A stretch of DNA of 64,000 nucleotides from Solirubrobacteraceae bacterium (lineage in GTDB: Bacteria > Actinomycetota > Thermoleophilia > Solirubrobacterales > Solirubrobacteraceae). The translations under genes were made by a program, and so were the position numbers. The first letter of the stretch is position 1. Every line of letters starts with the position of its first letter. The notes under the pieces were generated by a model, which had not been told where the DNA came from, searched no databases, and saw nothing but the letters and a program-made list of their open reading frames with translations. The DNA lies in the NCBI GenBank assembly GCA_031177685.1, contig JAPSGI010000005.1:1-64000 (forward strand). The letters run 5' to 3'. Shown here one piece after another: positions 47,534 through 57,141 of the stretch.

Positions 47534-48915
47534 TCCGCCCGGCGGCGGGCGCCGCGCCGCGCGGCGTCGGGAAGGTGCAGGACGTCGGCCAGGCGGGCGT
47601 CGGGCGCCGCGGGCGCCGGCTCGGACGCCTGCGCCGGCGCGGACCCGGTGAGGGTCCCGTACAGCCCGACCTGCTCGCGCACGACCTTGCCGATGCGCCG
47701 CACGCCCTCGCGGATGTCGTCCTCCGACACGCCGGAGAAGTTCAGCCGCAGCGACGAGGCCCCGCGGCCGTCCAGGTACGCCGCCCGCCCCGGCACGAAC
47801 GCGACGCTCTCCTGCAGCGCGCGCGCCAGCAGGTCGGTCGTGTCGATGTAGTCGGGCAGCGTCGCCCACACGAACAGGCCACCGGCGGGGTGCGTCCAGC
47901 GCGCTTCGGACGGGAGGTGCTCGGCCAGCGCGTCGAGCATCGTGTCGCGCCGGCGGCGGTAGATCTCGCGCAGCGAGCACACGTAGTCCTGCCAGCGCCC
48001 GTCCGACTCGAAGTACGCGGCCACGAAGTGCTGCGTCATGGAGGACGAGCACAGGTCCGCCGACTGCTTGCCCATGTTCATCTTGGCCAGCACGGGGCGC
48101 GGCGCCGCGGCCCAGCCGAGGCGGATCCCCGGCGAGAGGATCTTGGAGAACGTCCCCAGGTAGATGACGAACTCCCCGCCGTCCAGCGCGCGCAGCGTTG
48201 GGACGGGGTCGCCCTCGTAGCGCAGCAGCCCGTAGGGGTTGTCCTCCAGCACCAGCAGCTCGCGCTGCGCGGCGATGCGGACCAGCCGCTCGCGGCGCGG
48301 CAGCGACATCGTCACGCCCGCGGGGTTCTGGAAGGTCGGGACCGTGTAGACGAACTTGGGGCGCCGCCCCTCGCGCTCCAGACGGTCCAGCGTCTCCTCG
48401 AGCTCGTCCACGCGCATGCCGTCGCGGTCCATCGCCACCTGCACGACGTCGGCCTGGTAGGCGCAGAACGTGGGCACCGCGCCCGGATACGTGGGCGCCT
48501 CGGCGACGATCACGTCCCCGGGGTCGATCAGCGTCTTGCACACCAGGTCGATGACCTGCTGGCCGCCCGTCGTGACGAGGATGTCGTCGTGGTCGATCCC
48601 TTCGATCGCCTCGGCGGCCATCACCTCGACGATGCAGCGCTTGAGCGCCTCGAGGCCCTCGGTCGGCCCGTACTGCAGCGCGCGCGCGCACGACTCCGAC
48701 GCCACCTGGCCCATCAGCGCCGCGTAGGAGTCGGCGGGGAATGTGGAGGTGTCGGGCAGCCCGCCGGCGAGCGAGATGACGTCGCCGCGCTCGGTCAGCG
48801 CCATCAGGTCGCGCATCGCGGAGGACTTCATGACCTTGGTCCGCTCCGCGAACAGCGACGCGTAGCGCTCGAGGTCCCGGCTCGTAGAGCGCGGCGGCCG
48901 GTCGTCCATCATCAT
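47530..48915 (-). CDS. PLP-dependent aminotransferase, class I/II (2-aminoadipate transaminase-like)
   Basis: 461 aa if started at the first of three successive ATGs (48915). Fold-type I with the region LAGGLPDTSTFP, the FVYTVPTFQNPAGVTMSLPRRE loop, LEDNPYGLLRYEG with the PLP Asp, and the Schiff-base lysine in LGTFSKILSPGIRLGW. It matches the MocR-like aminotransferase part without the HTH domain, as in LysN (2-aminoadipate) and other amino acid transaminases. Upstream and coupled to the second ddl, so a D-amino-acid or cell-wall peptide role is possible. The C-terminal tail of ~45 residues is low-complexity. Confidence 0.9.
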   Translation of the reverse strand: MMMDDRPPRSTSRDLERYASLFAERTKVMKSSAMRDLMALTERGDVISLAGGLPDTSTFPADSYAALMGQVASESCARALQYGPTEGLEALKRCIVEVMAAEAIEGIDHDDILVTTGGQQVIDLVCKTLIDPGDVIVAEAPTYPGAVPTFCAYQADVVQVAMDRDGMRVDELEETLDRLEREGRRPKFVYTVPTFQNPAGVTMSLPRRERLVRIAAQRELLVLEDNPYGLLRYEGDPVPTLRALDGGEFVIYLGTFSKILSPGIRLGWAAAPRPVLAKMNMGKQSADLCSSSMTQHFVAAYFESDGRWQDYVCSLREIYRRRRDTMLDALAEHLPSEARWTHPAGGLFVWATLPDYIDTTDLLARALQESVAFVPGRAAYLDGRGASSLRLNFSGVSEDDIREGVRRIGKVVREQVGLYGTLTGSAPAQASEPAPAAPDARLADVLHLPDAARRGARRRAE

Positions 48916-48930
48916 GGCTGACAACGGTAC

Positions 48931-49518
48931 ATGGACCTCTTCCTCGTCATCTGCCAAGGGGTCGGCCTGGCCACCGCCGCCGGCATCCGCCCCTTCCTGC
49001 CCGCCATGCTGGCGGGTGCGCTCGCGTCGACCGGCGCCGGCCTGGACTTCGACCTCACCGACTTCTCGTTCCTGTCGAGTGCCCTGTGGCTCATCGCGGT
49101 CGTGGCGGGGCTCGCGGCCGTGGTCGGCTACGAGCGCCGGCGTCCGGAAGCCTTCGACACGGGCACCCTGGGGGCCTCCCTGGCCGGCGCGTCGATCGGC
49201 GTCGGCGCGCTGCTTTTCGCGGGCTCGCTGGACGACGGGCACGACGTGTGGTGGCCGGGGCTGGCGGGCGGCGTGGCGTGCGCCGCCGTGGCCAACGCCG
49301 CCGCGCGCGACTTCTTCGCCCGCGTGGCGCGACGGCTGGACGCCACCGCGCGCTCGGCGCTGGCCGTCTACAAGGACGGAACCTCGCTCCTCGTCGCGGC
49401 GCTGGCGATCGCGGTCCCTCCGTTGTCGATCCTTGCGCTGCTGGCGGCGGCCTACCTGTGGGTGCGCGGCCGCGGCCGCGACGAGGAGAAGTACGCCGGG
49501 CTGCGCATCCTGCGATGA
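48931..49518 (+). CDS. DUF4126 family membrane protein
   Basis: 195 aa from ATG at 48931. Polytopic; ICQGVGLATAAGIRPFLPAMLAGAL is the DUF4126 hallmark and the rest has further hydrophobic segments. Role unknown. Divergent from the aminotransferase gene 15 bp away and overlapping the next gene by 4 nt. Confidence 0.85.
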   Translation: MDLFLVICQGVGLATAAGIRPFLPAMLAGALASTGAGLDFDLTDFSFLSSALWLIAVVAGLAAVVGYERRRPEAFDTGTLGASLAGASIGVGALLFAGSLDDGHDVWWPGLAGGVACAAVANAAARDFFARVARRLDATARSALAVYKDGTSLLVAALAIAVPPLSILALLAAAYLWVRGRGRDEEKYAGLRILR

Positions 49519-50999
49519 GCGTGCACCGGCCGGACGGCGGGCCGGCGAAGCTCGTCCTGGCGGTGATCGACGGACTGCGCTCCGAGGTCCTGGAGCAGGT
49601 GGTCTCCGACGGGGCCGCGCCCCACCTGGCCGCGGTCATGGAGCGCGGCACCTACGTGAACGACTGCGTCGCCGCCTTTCCCTCGGTGACGCCCGTGTGC
49701 ACCGCCTCGATCGCCACCGGCGCCGGGCCGGCCGAGCACCGCATCCCCGGCATGAACTGGTTCCATCGCCCGGAGGGGCGCTACGTGGAGTACGGCTCGA
49801 GCTTCCAGGCCTCGCGCACGTTCGGCATCCACACCTCGCTCACCGACACGATCTACAACCTCAACCTCGCGCATCTGTCGCGGGACACCAAGACGGTGTT
49901 CGAGCACCTCGACGACGCAGGCGTGCGCACCGCGGGGACCACCTTCCTCATCACGCGCGGGCGCCATCGCGTCACCCCCACCGGCGAGAGCGCCCTGGCG
50001 CGCCTGGCGGGCGCCACGCTCTTCCGCCATCCGCTGTGGGGGCCGCGCGAGCTCTTCTACGCCGACATGTTCGCCACCCGGCGCACCGGCTGCCGCTCGC
50101 AGCTCGGCCTGCCCGGCGCGCGCGACGCGCACGCCGGCTGCGTCGGCGCCCACCTGGTGGAGCACGACCTCTTCGACTTCCTGCTGCTCTCGCTGCCCGA
50201 CAACGACACGCACTCACACCGGCTCGGCCCCGACGCGCAAGGCGAATCGGCCGTGGAGGCCGACCGCCAGATCGGGCGCCTGATGGAGGCCGCGGGCGGC
50301 ATCGACTCCTTCCTCGACCGCTACGCGATGATCGTCCTGGCCGACCACGCGCACTCGCTGGTCGAGGAGCGCGTCAACCTCCTGCACGTCTTCGCCGGCC
50401 TGCCGGTGCTGCATCCCGACGACCCGCAGCCCGAGCGGGCTCGGATCGCCCTGTCGCCCGGCCAGCGCTTCGGGATGGTCTACGCGATCGATCCGGACGC
50501 GCGCGAGGGGGCGGTGGCCGAGACGCTGGACGCGCTCGACGGCGTCGACGGCATCGACCTGGTCCTGTGGCGCGAGGACGGGATGGGCGTCGTGCGCTCG
50601 GGTCGGGGCGAGCTGCGCTTCAAGCCGGGCGGGCGCGCCGCGGACGCGCGCGGGGAGCGCTGGACGCTGGACGGCCAGCTCGGGGCGCTTGCCGGCAGCG
50701 CGAGCGGCGGGGTGTTCGCCTCGGAGGACTACCCGGACGCGCTGGGGCGCGCCTGGTCCGCCCTGACGTGCCCCACGGCGGGCGACGTCCTGATCTCGGC
50801 CGCGCCCGGCTTCGAGTTCGTGGACTGGGGCGGCGCCGACCACGTCGGGGGCGGCAGCCACGGCTCCCTGCACCGCGGCGACTCGGCCGGGCCGCTGGCC
50901 TGGTGCGGCTGCGGGCCCGCCGGCCGCGACGCGCGCGCGCAGTGGACGCTGCGCGACGTGCTGCCGATGGTGCTCGAGCACTTCGACGTCCCGGCGTAG
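49515..50999 (+). CDS. Alkaline-phosphatase-superfamily hydrolase (phosphodiesterase/nucleotide pyrophosphatase type)
   Basis: 494 aa from ATG at 49515. Metal and nucleophile landmarks of the type I phosphodiesterase group are LAVIDGLRSEVLE, the catalytic Thr/Ser region FPSVTPVCTASIATGAG, LPDNDTHSHRLGP and VLADHAHSLVEE, with a later DHVGGGSHGSLHRGDS. About normal length for the family. Likely hydrolyses phosphodiester or phosphonate bonds; the substrate cannot be told. Confidence 0.88.
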   Translation: MSVHRPDGGPAKLVLAVIDGLRSEVLEQVVSDGAAPHLAAVMERGTYVNDCVAAFPSVTPVCTASIATGAGPAEHRIPGMNWFHRPEGRYVEYGSSFQASRTFGIHTSLTDTIYNLNLAHLSRDTKTVFEHLDDAGVRTAGTTFLITRGRHRVTPTGESALARLAGATLFRHPLWGPRELFYADMFATRRTGCRSQLGLPGARDAHAGCVGAHLVEHDLFDFLLLSLPDNDTHSHRLGPDAQGESAVEADRQIGRLMEAAGGIDSFLDRYAMIVLADHAHSLVEERVNLLHVFAGLPVLHPDDPQPERARIALSPGQRFGMVYAIDPDAREGAVAETLDALDGVDGIDLVLWREDGMGVVRSGRGELRFKPGGRAADARGERWTLDGQLGALAGSASGGVFASEDYPDALGRAWSALTCPTAGDVLISAAPGFEFVDWGGADHVGGGSHGSLHRGDSAGPLAWCGCGPAGRDARAQWTLRDVLPMVLEHFDVPA

Positions 51000-51029
51000 C
51001 CACGGGCGGCCGGGCGATACCCTGGCGCG

Positions 51030-51485
51030 ATGCCCGACGAGACCTCGTCCGTCGCCGTCGCGGAAGCCCGCCTGCACGTGCGCGTGCGCCATGGCGTGCG
51101 CCGCCCGCACAACTGGCTGCAGCTCGTGCGCTTCGCCTGCGTGGGGGCGAGCGGGTACGCGGTCAACCTGGCCACCTTCGCCTCGGCCGTCCACTTCGCC
51201 GGCCTGGACTACCGCCTGGCCGCCACCGCCGCCTTCCTGGTCGCCGTGACCAACAACTTCTTCTGGAACCGTCACTGGACGTTCGACGCGCGCACCGGAC
51301 GGGCCGCCTTCCAGGCCGCGCGCTTCTTCACGGTCAGCGTGGCGGCGTTCGTCTTCAACCTCGCCGCCCTGCAGGCGCTGGTGACGGCCGGCGGGCTGGC
51401 GGAGGTGCCGGCGCAGGCGCTGGCCATCGTCGTCGCGACGCCGGTGTCCTTCGCCGGCAACAAGCTCTGGAGCTTCCGCAGGTGA
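51030..51485 (+). CDS. GtrA-like flippase family protein
   Basis: 151 aa from ATG at 51030. Four membrane segments; LQLVRFACVGASGYAVNLATF and NNFFWNRHWTFDA plus KLWSFRR at the end are GtrA signatures. GtrA proteins carry polyprenyl-linked sugars or take part in cell-wall polysaccharide assembly. Overlaps the next gene by 4 nt (GTGA). A TACCCT element ends 6 nt before the ATG. Confidence 0.92.
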   Translation: MPDETSSVAVAEARLHVRVRHGVRRPHNWLQLVRFACVGASGYAVNLATFASAVHFAGLDYRLAATAAFLVAVTNNFFWNRHWTFDARTGRAAFQAARFFTVSVAAFVFNLAALQALVTAGGLAEVPAQALAIVVATPVSFAGNKLWSFRR

Positions 51486-53134
51486 GGGCAGCCGCGGCGC
51501 TGCTCGCCGCGGGCTGCCTCCTCTGCGCAGCGGCGCCGGCGGCGGGCACGCCGGGCTCGACGCGCGTCGACCCCAACGGGCTCACCACGCCGGACCGGCA
51601 GGACCGCCCGCCCAAGGGCCACGTGCGCGCCGCCGTGGACGTCCTGGCCATCGCCAAGGACGTGCCCAAGGTGGCCGACGTCCTGCGCCGCCACCGCGGC
51701 TACACCGAGGTGGCGTACATGAAGGGCGCGGACCGCTGGCAGGTGTCGTTCTTCGATCCCGCCCGGCGGGGCCGCCCGCGCCGGGAGATCGCGCAGGTGC
51801 TGGTGCTCGACCGCACCGGCGCGGTGCTGGAGGCGTGGACCGGCCACCAGGTCGCGTGGTCGATGGCGCGTGGCTATCCGGGCGCGTTCGGGCGCAAGGC
51901 CAACGCGCTGTACCTGTGGCTCCCGCTGTGCCTGCTGTTCGTGCTGCCGTTCGTCGATCCGCGACGGCCGTTTCGCCTGCTGCACCTCGACCTGCTGGTG
52001 CTGCTGGGCTTCTCCGTCTCGCTGGCCTTCTTCAACCACGGCGAGATCGGCGTCTCGGTGCCGCTGGCCTACCCGCCCCTCGTCTACCTGCTGGTGCGAA
52101 TGCTGTTCGCGGCCCGGCGCCGCGGTCCGGCGCGGCCGATCCGCCTGCTGGTGCCGGCGACCTGGCTGGCCATCGCGGTGATCTTCCTGCTGGGGTTTCG
52201 CTACGCGCTCAACATCGCCAACTCCAACGTGATCGACGTCGGCTACGCGGGCGCGATCGGGGCCGACAAGCTCATGGACGGCACGCGCCTGTACGGCGAC
52301 TTCCCGCCGGACAACCAGCACGGCGACACGTACGGGCCGGTCGTCTACTACGCCTACGTCCCGTTCGAGCAGGCGCTGCCCTGGAGCGGGCGCTGGGACG
52401 ACCTCCCCGCGGCGCATGCCGCGGCGATCTTCTTCGACGCGCTGGCGGTGGCGCTGCTGTGGCTGCTGGGGCGCCGGATCGGTGGGCGCGCGCTGGGGAT
52501 CGCGCTGGCCTACGCGTGGGCGGCCTTCCCCTTCACGCTCTACGCGATGAACGCCAACTCCAACGACTCGCTGGTGGCGGCGCTGGTGCTGCTCGCGCTG
52601 CTCCTCGCGGGCCGTCCCGCCGCGCGCGGCGCGGTGGCCGCGCTGGCGGGCCTGACCAAGTTCGCGCCGCTGGCGCTCGCGCCGCTGCTGGCCACCTACC
52701 GGCAGCCCGTGCGGTTCACGGCGGCGTTCGCGGTCACCGCCGGGGTCGTCATGCTGCCCGCGTTCCTGGGCGCGGGCGTCGACGTCTTCTGGGAACGCAC
52801 GCTCGAGTTCCAGCGCGAGCGCGGCTCCCCCTTCTCCATCTGGGGCTTCGAGGGCAACCTCGAGACCCTCCAGCAGATCGTGCAGGGAGCCGCGGTGCTG
52901 CTCGCCCTGGTCGTCGCCTTCCTCCCGCGCCGGCGCGACGTGGTGACGCTGGCCGCGCTCGCCGCGGGGGTGCTGATCGCGGTCCAGCTCGGCGTGACCC
53001 ACTGGTTCTACCTCTACGTCGTGTGGTTCGCACCCCTGGTGCTGATCGCCCTGCTGGGACGCGACCTCGTGGACCGGGGCGCGTCTACGCCGGCAGCAGA
53101 AGCTGCTCGATCGAGTCCGCCCGTCCCGGCGTAG
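51482..53134 (+). CDS. Polytopic glycosyltransferase-like (GT87/DUF2029-type) protein with N-terminal PepSY-like domain
   Basis: 550 aa from GTG at 51482. A signal/anchor (AAALLAAGCLLCAAAPAA), then a ~90-residue external domain (WQVSFFDPARRGRPRREIAQVLVLDRTGAVLEAWTG) that resembles PepSY modules, then 10 or more membrane segments. The polytopic part contains VIDVGYAGAIGADKLMDGTRLYGDFPPDN and TYGPVVYYAYVPFEQ, a luminal loop with polar motifs as in GT-C glycosyltransferases. Probably transfers a sugar from a polyprenyl carrier; coupled to gtrA. The end lies in the long inverted repeat at 53078-53141 and overlaps the YmdB gene by 50 nt. Confidence 0.78.
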   Translation: MRAAAALLAAGCLLCAAAPAAGTPGSTRVDPNGLTTPDRQDRPPKGHVRAAVDVLAIAKDVPKVADVLRRHRGYTEVAYMKGADRWQVSFFDPARRGRPRREIAQVLVLDRTGAVLEAWTGHQVAWSMARGYPGAFGRKANALYLWLPLCLLFVLPFVDPRRPFRLLHLDLLVLLGFSVSLAFFNHGEIGVSVPLAYPPLVYLLVRMLFAARRRGPARPIRLLVPATWLAIAVIFLLGFRYALNIANSNVIDVGYAGAIGADKLMDGTRLYGDFPPDNQHGDTYGPVVYYAYVPFEQALPWSGRWDDLPAAHAAAIFFDALAVALLWLLGRRIGGRALGIALAYAWAAFPFTLYAMNANSNDSLVAALVLLALLLAGRPAARGAVAALAGLTKFAPLALAPLLATYRQPVRFTAAFAVTAGVVMLPAFLGAGVDVFWERTLEFQRERGSPFSIWGFEGNLETLQQIVQGAAVLLALVVAFLPRRRDVVTLAALAAGVLIAVQLGVTHWFYLYVVWFAPLVLIALLGRDLVDRGASTPAAEAARSSPPVPA

Positions 53135-53141
53135 ACGCGCC
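53078..53141. repeat. 16-bp perfect inverted repeat holding both stop codons of converging genes
   Basis: GGCGCGTCTACGCCGG (53078-53093) and its exact complement CCGGCGTAGACGCGCC (53126-53141) flank a 32-bp loop. The left arm contains the minus-strand stop (53085-53087) of the YmdB gene, the right arm the plus-strand stop (53132-53134) of the glycosyltransferase-like gene. Both proteins therefore read GASTP in their last 25 residues. It probably acts as a two-way terminator. Confidence 0.75.
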
Positions 53142-53858
53142 GATCAGCACGGCGTTGAGCCACGGGTCCTCCTCGGAGGTCTCGAAGCGGGTGGGCATGT
53201 GCGTGGTCAGCGCCCGCAATGCCTGGTCGCGGCGCACGCCGATGACGCCGCCGCGCGGCCCGGTCATCCCCACGTCGGTGACGTAGGCGGTCCCGCCGGG
53301 CAGCACCCGGGCGTCGGCGGTGGGGACGTGGGTGTGGGTGCCGACGACCGCGGTCACGCGTCCGTCGAGGTGCCAGCCCATGCCGACCTTCTCGCTCGTG
53401 GCCTCGGCGTGGATGTCCACGACCACGTGCTCGGCCCTGCCCTCCAGCGCGGCCACCACCGCGTCCGCCTCCGAGAAGGCGGGGCGGCCCGCCTGCATGA
53501 ACAGGTTGCCCGAGAGGCTCACGACCGCCAGCGACGTGCCCGCGCCCTCGAGCACGCACCAGCCGTGCCCGGGCTGGCTGCGCAGGTAGTTGGCCGGGCG
53601 CACGATCTCGGCGCGCGCGTCGAGGTACTCGTAGATCTCGGCGTGGCGGTAGGCGTGGTTGCCCAGGGTGATCGCGTCGGCGCCCGCCTCGAACAGCGCG
53701 TCCGCCGTGCGCGGAGTGATGCCGACGCCGCCCGCGACGTTCTCTCCGTTGACCACGACGAAGTCGACGGCGTGCTCCTCGCGCAGGCCCGGCAGCAGCT
53801 CGCGCACGACGCGGCGCCCGACGGACCCGACCACGTCGCCCACGAACAGCAGCCTCAT
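53085..53858 (-). CDS. YmdB-family metallophosphoesterase (2',3'-cyclic nucleotide phosphodiesterase type)
   Basis: 257 aa from ATG at 53858 (MRLLFVGDVVGSVGRRVV). Metal ligands are seen in VGDVVG, VVNGENVAGG, DAITLGNHAYRH, VDIHAEATSEKVG and VGTHTHVPTADARVL, which match the YmdB/DUF64 family. In B. subtilis YmdB hydrolyses 2',3'-cyclic nucleotides and controls biofilm gene expression. Converges with and overlaps the glycosyltransferase-like gene, and its start is 40 bp from the divergent AI-2E-family gene. Confidence 0.93.
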   Translation of the reverse strand: MRLLFVGDVVGSVGRRVVRELLPGLREEHAVDFVVVNGENVAGGVGITPRTADALFEAGADAITLGNHAYRHAEIYEYLDARAEIVRPANYLRSQPGHGWCVLEGAGTSLAVVSLSGNLFMQAGRPAFSEADAVVAALEGRAEHVVVDIHAEATSEKVGMGWHLDGRVTAVVGTHTHVPTADARVLPGGTAYVTDVGMTGPRGGVIGVRRDQALRALTTHMPTRFETSEEDPWLNAVLIGASTPGRADSIEQLLLPA

Positions 53859-53897
53859 GCCAGGTTTCCCCGGGCGCGCGGCGAAAGACCGCTGGAC

Positions 53898-55040
53898 GTG
53901 AGCGAACCCGCTTCCTCCGCCGACGTGGTGGTGGTACCGCGCTGGATCCAGCTGGTCGTGCTGCCGCTCGCCCTGCTGGCCCTGTACGCGCTGGCGCGCG
54001 CGGCCGACACCGTCGTGCTCATCTTCCTGATCGCCTCGGTGATCGCGCTGATCCTCAATCCGGTGGTCAAGCGCCTCGAACGGCCGCTGGGCTCCCGAGG
54101 CGTGCGGCTGCCCCGCGGGGTCGCCGTCGCGGCAGTGTACGTGGGGTTCGTCCTGGTCCTGATCGGCGCCGGGGCGCTGCTCGCCAACCCGGTGGTCGAG
54201 CAGGTCCAGGCCCTGCAGCGCGACGTGCCAGGGCTGATCGACTCCGCCAACGCTTCGCTGGCGGACGCGCAGCAGTGGCTGGACGACCAGGGGATCGACG
54301 TCGAGGTCAAGGCGCAGGGCGAGACCGCGCTGGAGACGCTGCAGCGCAACGTCCTCACCCAGTCGGGCGACCTCGTCGACTTCGGCCAGGATCTGCTGAC
54401 GCGCCTCGTGGAGACCGGGTTCGGCCTGATCCTCGTCGTGGTGATCTCGATCTACATGCTGCTGTACGCGGAGCGCATCGGCTCGATGGTGCGCTCGGTG
54501 ATGCCGCAGGGCGACGGCACGCCGGAGGACGACTACGCGCTGGGCACGCAGAAGGCGGTGTTCTCCTACGTGCGCGGCCAGGCGCTGTTCTCGCTGATCA
54601 TGGGCGCCAGCGCGGGGTTCGCGATGTGGGTCCTCGGCCGCACCGGCGTGTTTCCCGACGGCGACGACTACGCGCTGTTCTTCGGGATCTTCTTCGGGAT
54701 CATGGAGCTGGTGCCCTACATCGGGCCGGTGCTGGGAGCCACCCCGCCGGTGCTGGTCGCGCTGTTCGACGACCCGCTGACCGCGGTATGGGTGACGATC
54801 ACCTTCGTCGCGCTGCAGCAGCTGGAGGGCCACGTGGTCGCGCCGCAGGTGTTCGGCCACTCGCTGCGCATCAACCCGCTGCTGGTGATCTTCGCCCTGC
54901 TGGTGGGTGGGGAGCTGTACGGCATCCTGGGGGCGCTGGTGGCCCTGCCGCTGGCCGCCGTGGGTCGCGAGACGGTCGTGTACCTGCGCCGCCATCTCGA
55001 GCTGGAGCCATGGCCCAGGCGGGGCGAGCCCTTCCTCTAG
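53898..55040 (+). CDS. AI-2E family transporter (PerM/YdiK-like)
   Basis: 380 aa from GTG at 53898. Eight or so membrane segments around a central helical domain (VEQVQALQRDVPGLIDSANAS); signatures are VIALILNPVVKRLE, SIYMLLYAERI, FFGIMELVPYIGPVLGATPPVLVALF and LQQLEGHVVAPQVFGHSLRINPLLVI. Members export small molecules or antiport Na+/Li+; despite the name most do not carry AI-2. Its stop TAG (55038-55040) is the start of a TAGCCT element serving the next gene. Confidence 0.92.
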   Translation: MSEPASSADVVVVPRWIQLVVLPLALLALYALARAADTVVLIFLIASVIALILNPVVKRLERPLGSRGVRLPRGVAVAAVYVGFVLVLIGAGALLANPVVEQVQALQRDVPGLIDSANASLADAQQWLDDQGIDVEVKAQGETALETLQRNVLTQSGDLVDFGQDLLTRLVETGFGLILVVVISIYMLLYAERIGSMVRSVMPQGDGTPEDDYALGTQKAVFSYVRGQALFSLIMGASAGFAMWVLGRTGVFPDGDDYALFFGIFFGIMELVPYIGPVLGATPPVLVALFDDPLTAVWVTITFVALQQLEGHVVAPQVFGHSLRINPLLVIFALLVGGELYGILGALVALPLAAVGRETVVYLRRHLELEPWPRRGEPFL

Positions 55041-55052
55041 CCTGATCGGGGC

Positions 55053-55781
55053 ATGGCCGCGCCTGCCCGCACCGCCTCCGACGCACCCGCGCTGCGCGCG
55101 AGTGGCCTCTCCCGGCGCTTCGGCGCCCGGGTCGCGCTGCGCGACGTCGGCTTCGCCGTCTCGCCGGGCGAGCTGGTGGCGGTGATCGGCCCCAACGGCG
55201 CGGGCAAGACGACGCTGCTGTCGATCCTCGCCGGCATCCAGTCGCCGGACGCCGGCGCGGTCGAGCGCCCCTCCGGCGGCGTCGGCTGGGTGCCCCAGCA
55301 GCCCGCCCTGTACTCCAAGCTCTCGGTCGCCGAGAACCTGCGCCTGTTCGCGCGCCTGGAGCGCGTCGCCGACCCCGAGGCCGCCGTGGAGCGCATGCTC
55401 GCGCAGGCCGACCTCGCGGACCGCGCGCGCGACGAGGTGGGCCGGCTGTCCGGCGGCAACCGCCAGCGGGTGAACATCGCGATCGGCCTGCTGGCGGACC
55501 CCGCGGTGCTGCTGCTCGACGAGCCCTCCACCGCGCTGGACCCGCGCCAGCGCGAGCGGCTGTGGGACTTCGTCGGCGGCCTCACCGGCCGCGGCACCGG
55601 CATCGTGTACTCGACCCACATCGTGCAGGAGGCCGAGCGCTACGCCGACCGCGTGCTCGTGCTGGCCGACGGCGAGCTGATCTTCACCGGCACCCCGCGC
55701 GAGCTGGAGGCGGAGTCGGGCGCCTCCGGCGTGGACTTCGAGGCGGCCTTCGTGCGCTTCCTCCACGAACGAGGCCACTGA
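55053..55781 (+). CDS. ABC transporter ATP-binding protein
   Basis: 242 aa from ATG at 55053. Walker [17 protein letters not shown], the Q-loop region [15 protein letters not shown], signature [16 protein letters not shown], Walker [14 protein letters not shown] and the switch His in [14 protein letters not shown] single nucleotide-binding domain with the permease directly downstream (1-nt overlap). TAGCCT lies 9 nt before the ATG. Confidence 0.94.
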   Translation: MAAPARTASDAPALRASGLSRRFGARVALRDVGFAVSPGELVAVIGPNGAGKTTLLSILAGIQSPDAGAVERPSGGVGWVPQQPALYSKLSVAENLRLFARLERVADPEAAVERMLAQADLADRARDEVGRLSGGNRQRVNIAIGLLADPAVLLLDEPSTALDPRQRERLWDFVGGLTGRGTGIVYSTHIVQEAERYADRVLVLADGELIFTGTPRELEAESGASGVDFEAAFVRFLHERGH

Positions 55782-57121
55782 TGCGCTGGCTGCTGCTCAA
55801 GGACCTGCAGATCCTGCGCCGCTCGCCGCTGCTGGTCGGGCTGCTCGTCGTGTACCCGGTGGCGATCGCCGTGCTGATCGGCGTGGCGCTGTCGCGCAGC
55901 CCGGAGAAGCCCAAGGTGGCCTTCGTCAACCAGGTCCCGCCCGCGGCGAGCACGTTCAAGCTGGGCGGGCAGGAGATCGACGCCTCCAAGTACGCCGAGC
56001 GGCTGTTCGAGTCCGTCGAGCCGGTGCGCGTGGGCACGCGCGAGCAGGCGATCGAGAAGGTGCGCGACGGCGAGGCGCTGGGCGCGCTCATCGTCCCGCC
56101 CGACATCACCGAGAAGCTCGGGACCGGGCTGCAGAGCGCCGAGGTCGAGGTGATCTACAACAACGAGGACCCGGTCAAGGGTCGCTACGTCGAGCAGATC
56201 ATCAACTCGCGGCTGGCCGACGCCAACGCGGCGCTGGCGGACAAGCTGCGCGAGATCGCGGTGCAGGACATCCACCTGCTGCTGGACGGGGGCGAGCTGA
56301 GCCTGTTCGGGCGCACGTACGACATCCTCGGTCTGCGCCGGACCGAGCGGATCCTGCAGGACGCGCTGCGCACGCTGCCCGCCGACTCGCCGGAGCGCGA
56401 GCGCCTGCGCCAGGTCGAGCGCTTCGCCTCCCTGGCCGTCGCCAACCTCAACCTGGCCACGGACGTGGTCGGGACCGTGTCCCAGCCGGTGCGGGTCAAG
56501 CGCACGCCGCTGCAGGGCAAGCGCACGCCGCTGGACTCCTTCGCCGTGGCGATCGCCGTCACGGTGTCGCTGATGTTCGTGACCGTGCTGCTGGCCAGCG
56601 GCATGCTCGCGCTGGAGCGCGAGGAACACGCCTTCAGCCGGCTCGTGCGGGGACTGGTGTCGCGGATGGGGCTGCTCGCGGAGAAGGTGGGGCTCGCCGC
56701 GCTGTGCGCGTGGGTGGTCGCGCTGGCCATGACGTGTGGGATCGGGCTGTTCGTGTCGCTGGACTGGAGCCGCTTCGGGCTCTGGCTCGTCGCGCTGGCC
56801 TTCGCGGCCGCCGGCTTCGGCGCGCTCGGCGTGGCCATCGGCGGCCTGGCGCGCGAGGTCAGGGCGGCGTCGCTGCTCGCGTTCCTCCTGTCGCTGCCCA
56901 TCGCCTTCCTGGCCCTCGTACCGAGCGGCGCGGTGTCCGGCGGCGTCTACGACGTCGTGCGCGTCGTCTCCGCGCTGTTCCCCTTCAAGCCCGCGCTGGA
57001 CGCGATGGACAGCGCGCTCAACGACACCGGCCAGAGCCTGCTCGGCCCCCTCGCCCACCTGACCGCGCTGACCGCCGCGTTCATGGTGGTCGCCCGCCTG
57101 GCCCTGCGGCGCTTCGGCTAG
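55781..57121 (+). CDS. ABC-2 type transporter permease
   Basis: 446 aa from ATG at 55781. One N-terminal membrane segment ([21 protein letters not shown]), a large external domain (about 45-240) and five more membrane segments at the C-terminus. This is the ABC-2/NatB type of layout used for exporting drugs, lipids, sodium or polysaccharide. Together with the ATPase it makes an exporter; the substrate is unknown. Confidence 0.9.
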   Translation: MRWLLLKDLQILRRSPLLVGLLVVYPVAIAVLIGVALSRSPEKPKVAFVNQVPPAASTFKLGGQEIDASKYAERLFESVEPVRVGTREQAIEKVRDGEALGALIVPPDITEKLGTGLQSAEVEVIYNNEDPVKGRYVEQIINSRLADANAALADKLREIAVQDIHLLLDGGELSLFGRTYDILGLRRTERILQDALRTLPADSPERERLRQVERFASLAVANLNLATDVVGTVSQPVRVKRTPLQGKRTPLDSFAVAIAVTVSLMFVTVLLASGMLALEREEHAFSRLVRGLVSRMGLLAEKVGLAALCAWVVALAMTCGIGLFVSLDWSRFGLWLVALAFAAAGFGALGVAIGGLAREVRAASLLAFLLSLPIAFLALVPSGAVSGGVYDVVRVVSALFPFKPALDAMDSALNDTGQSLLGPLAHLTALTAAFMVVARLALRRFG

Positions 57122-57141
57122 GCGCCAGTATCCTCAGGGCG

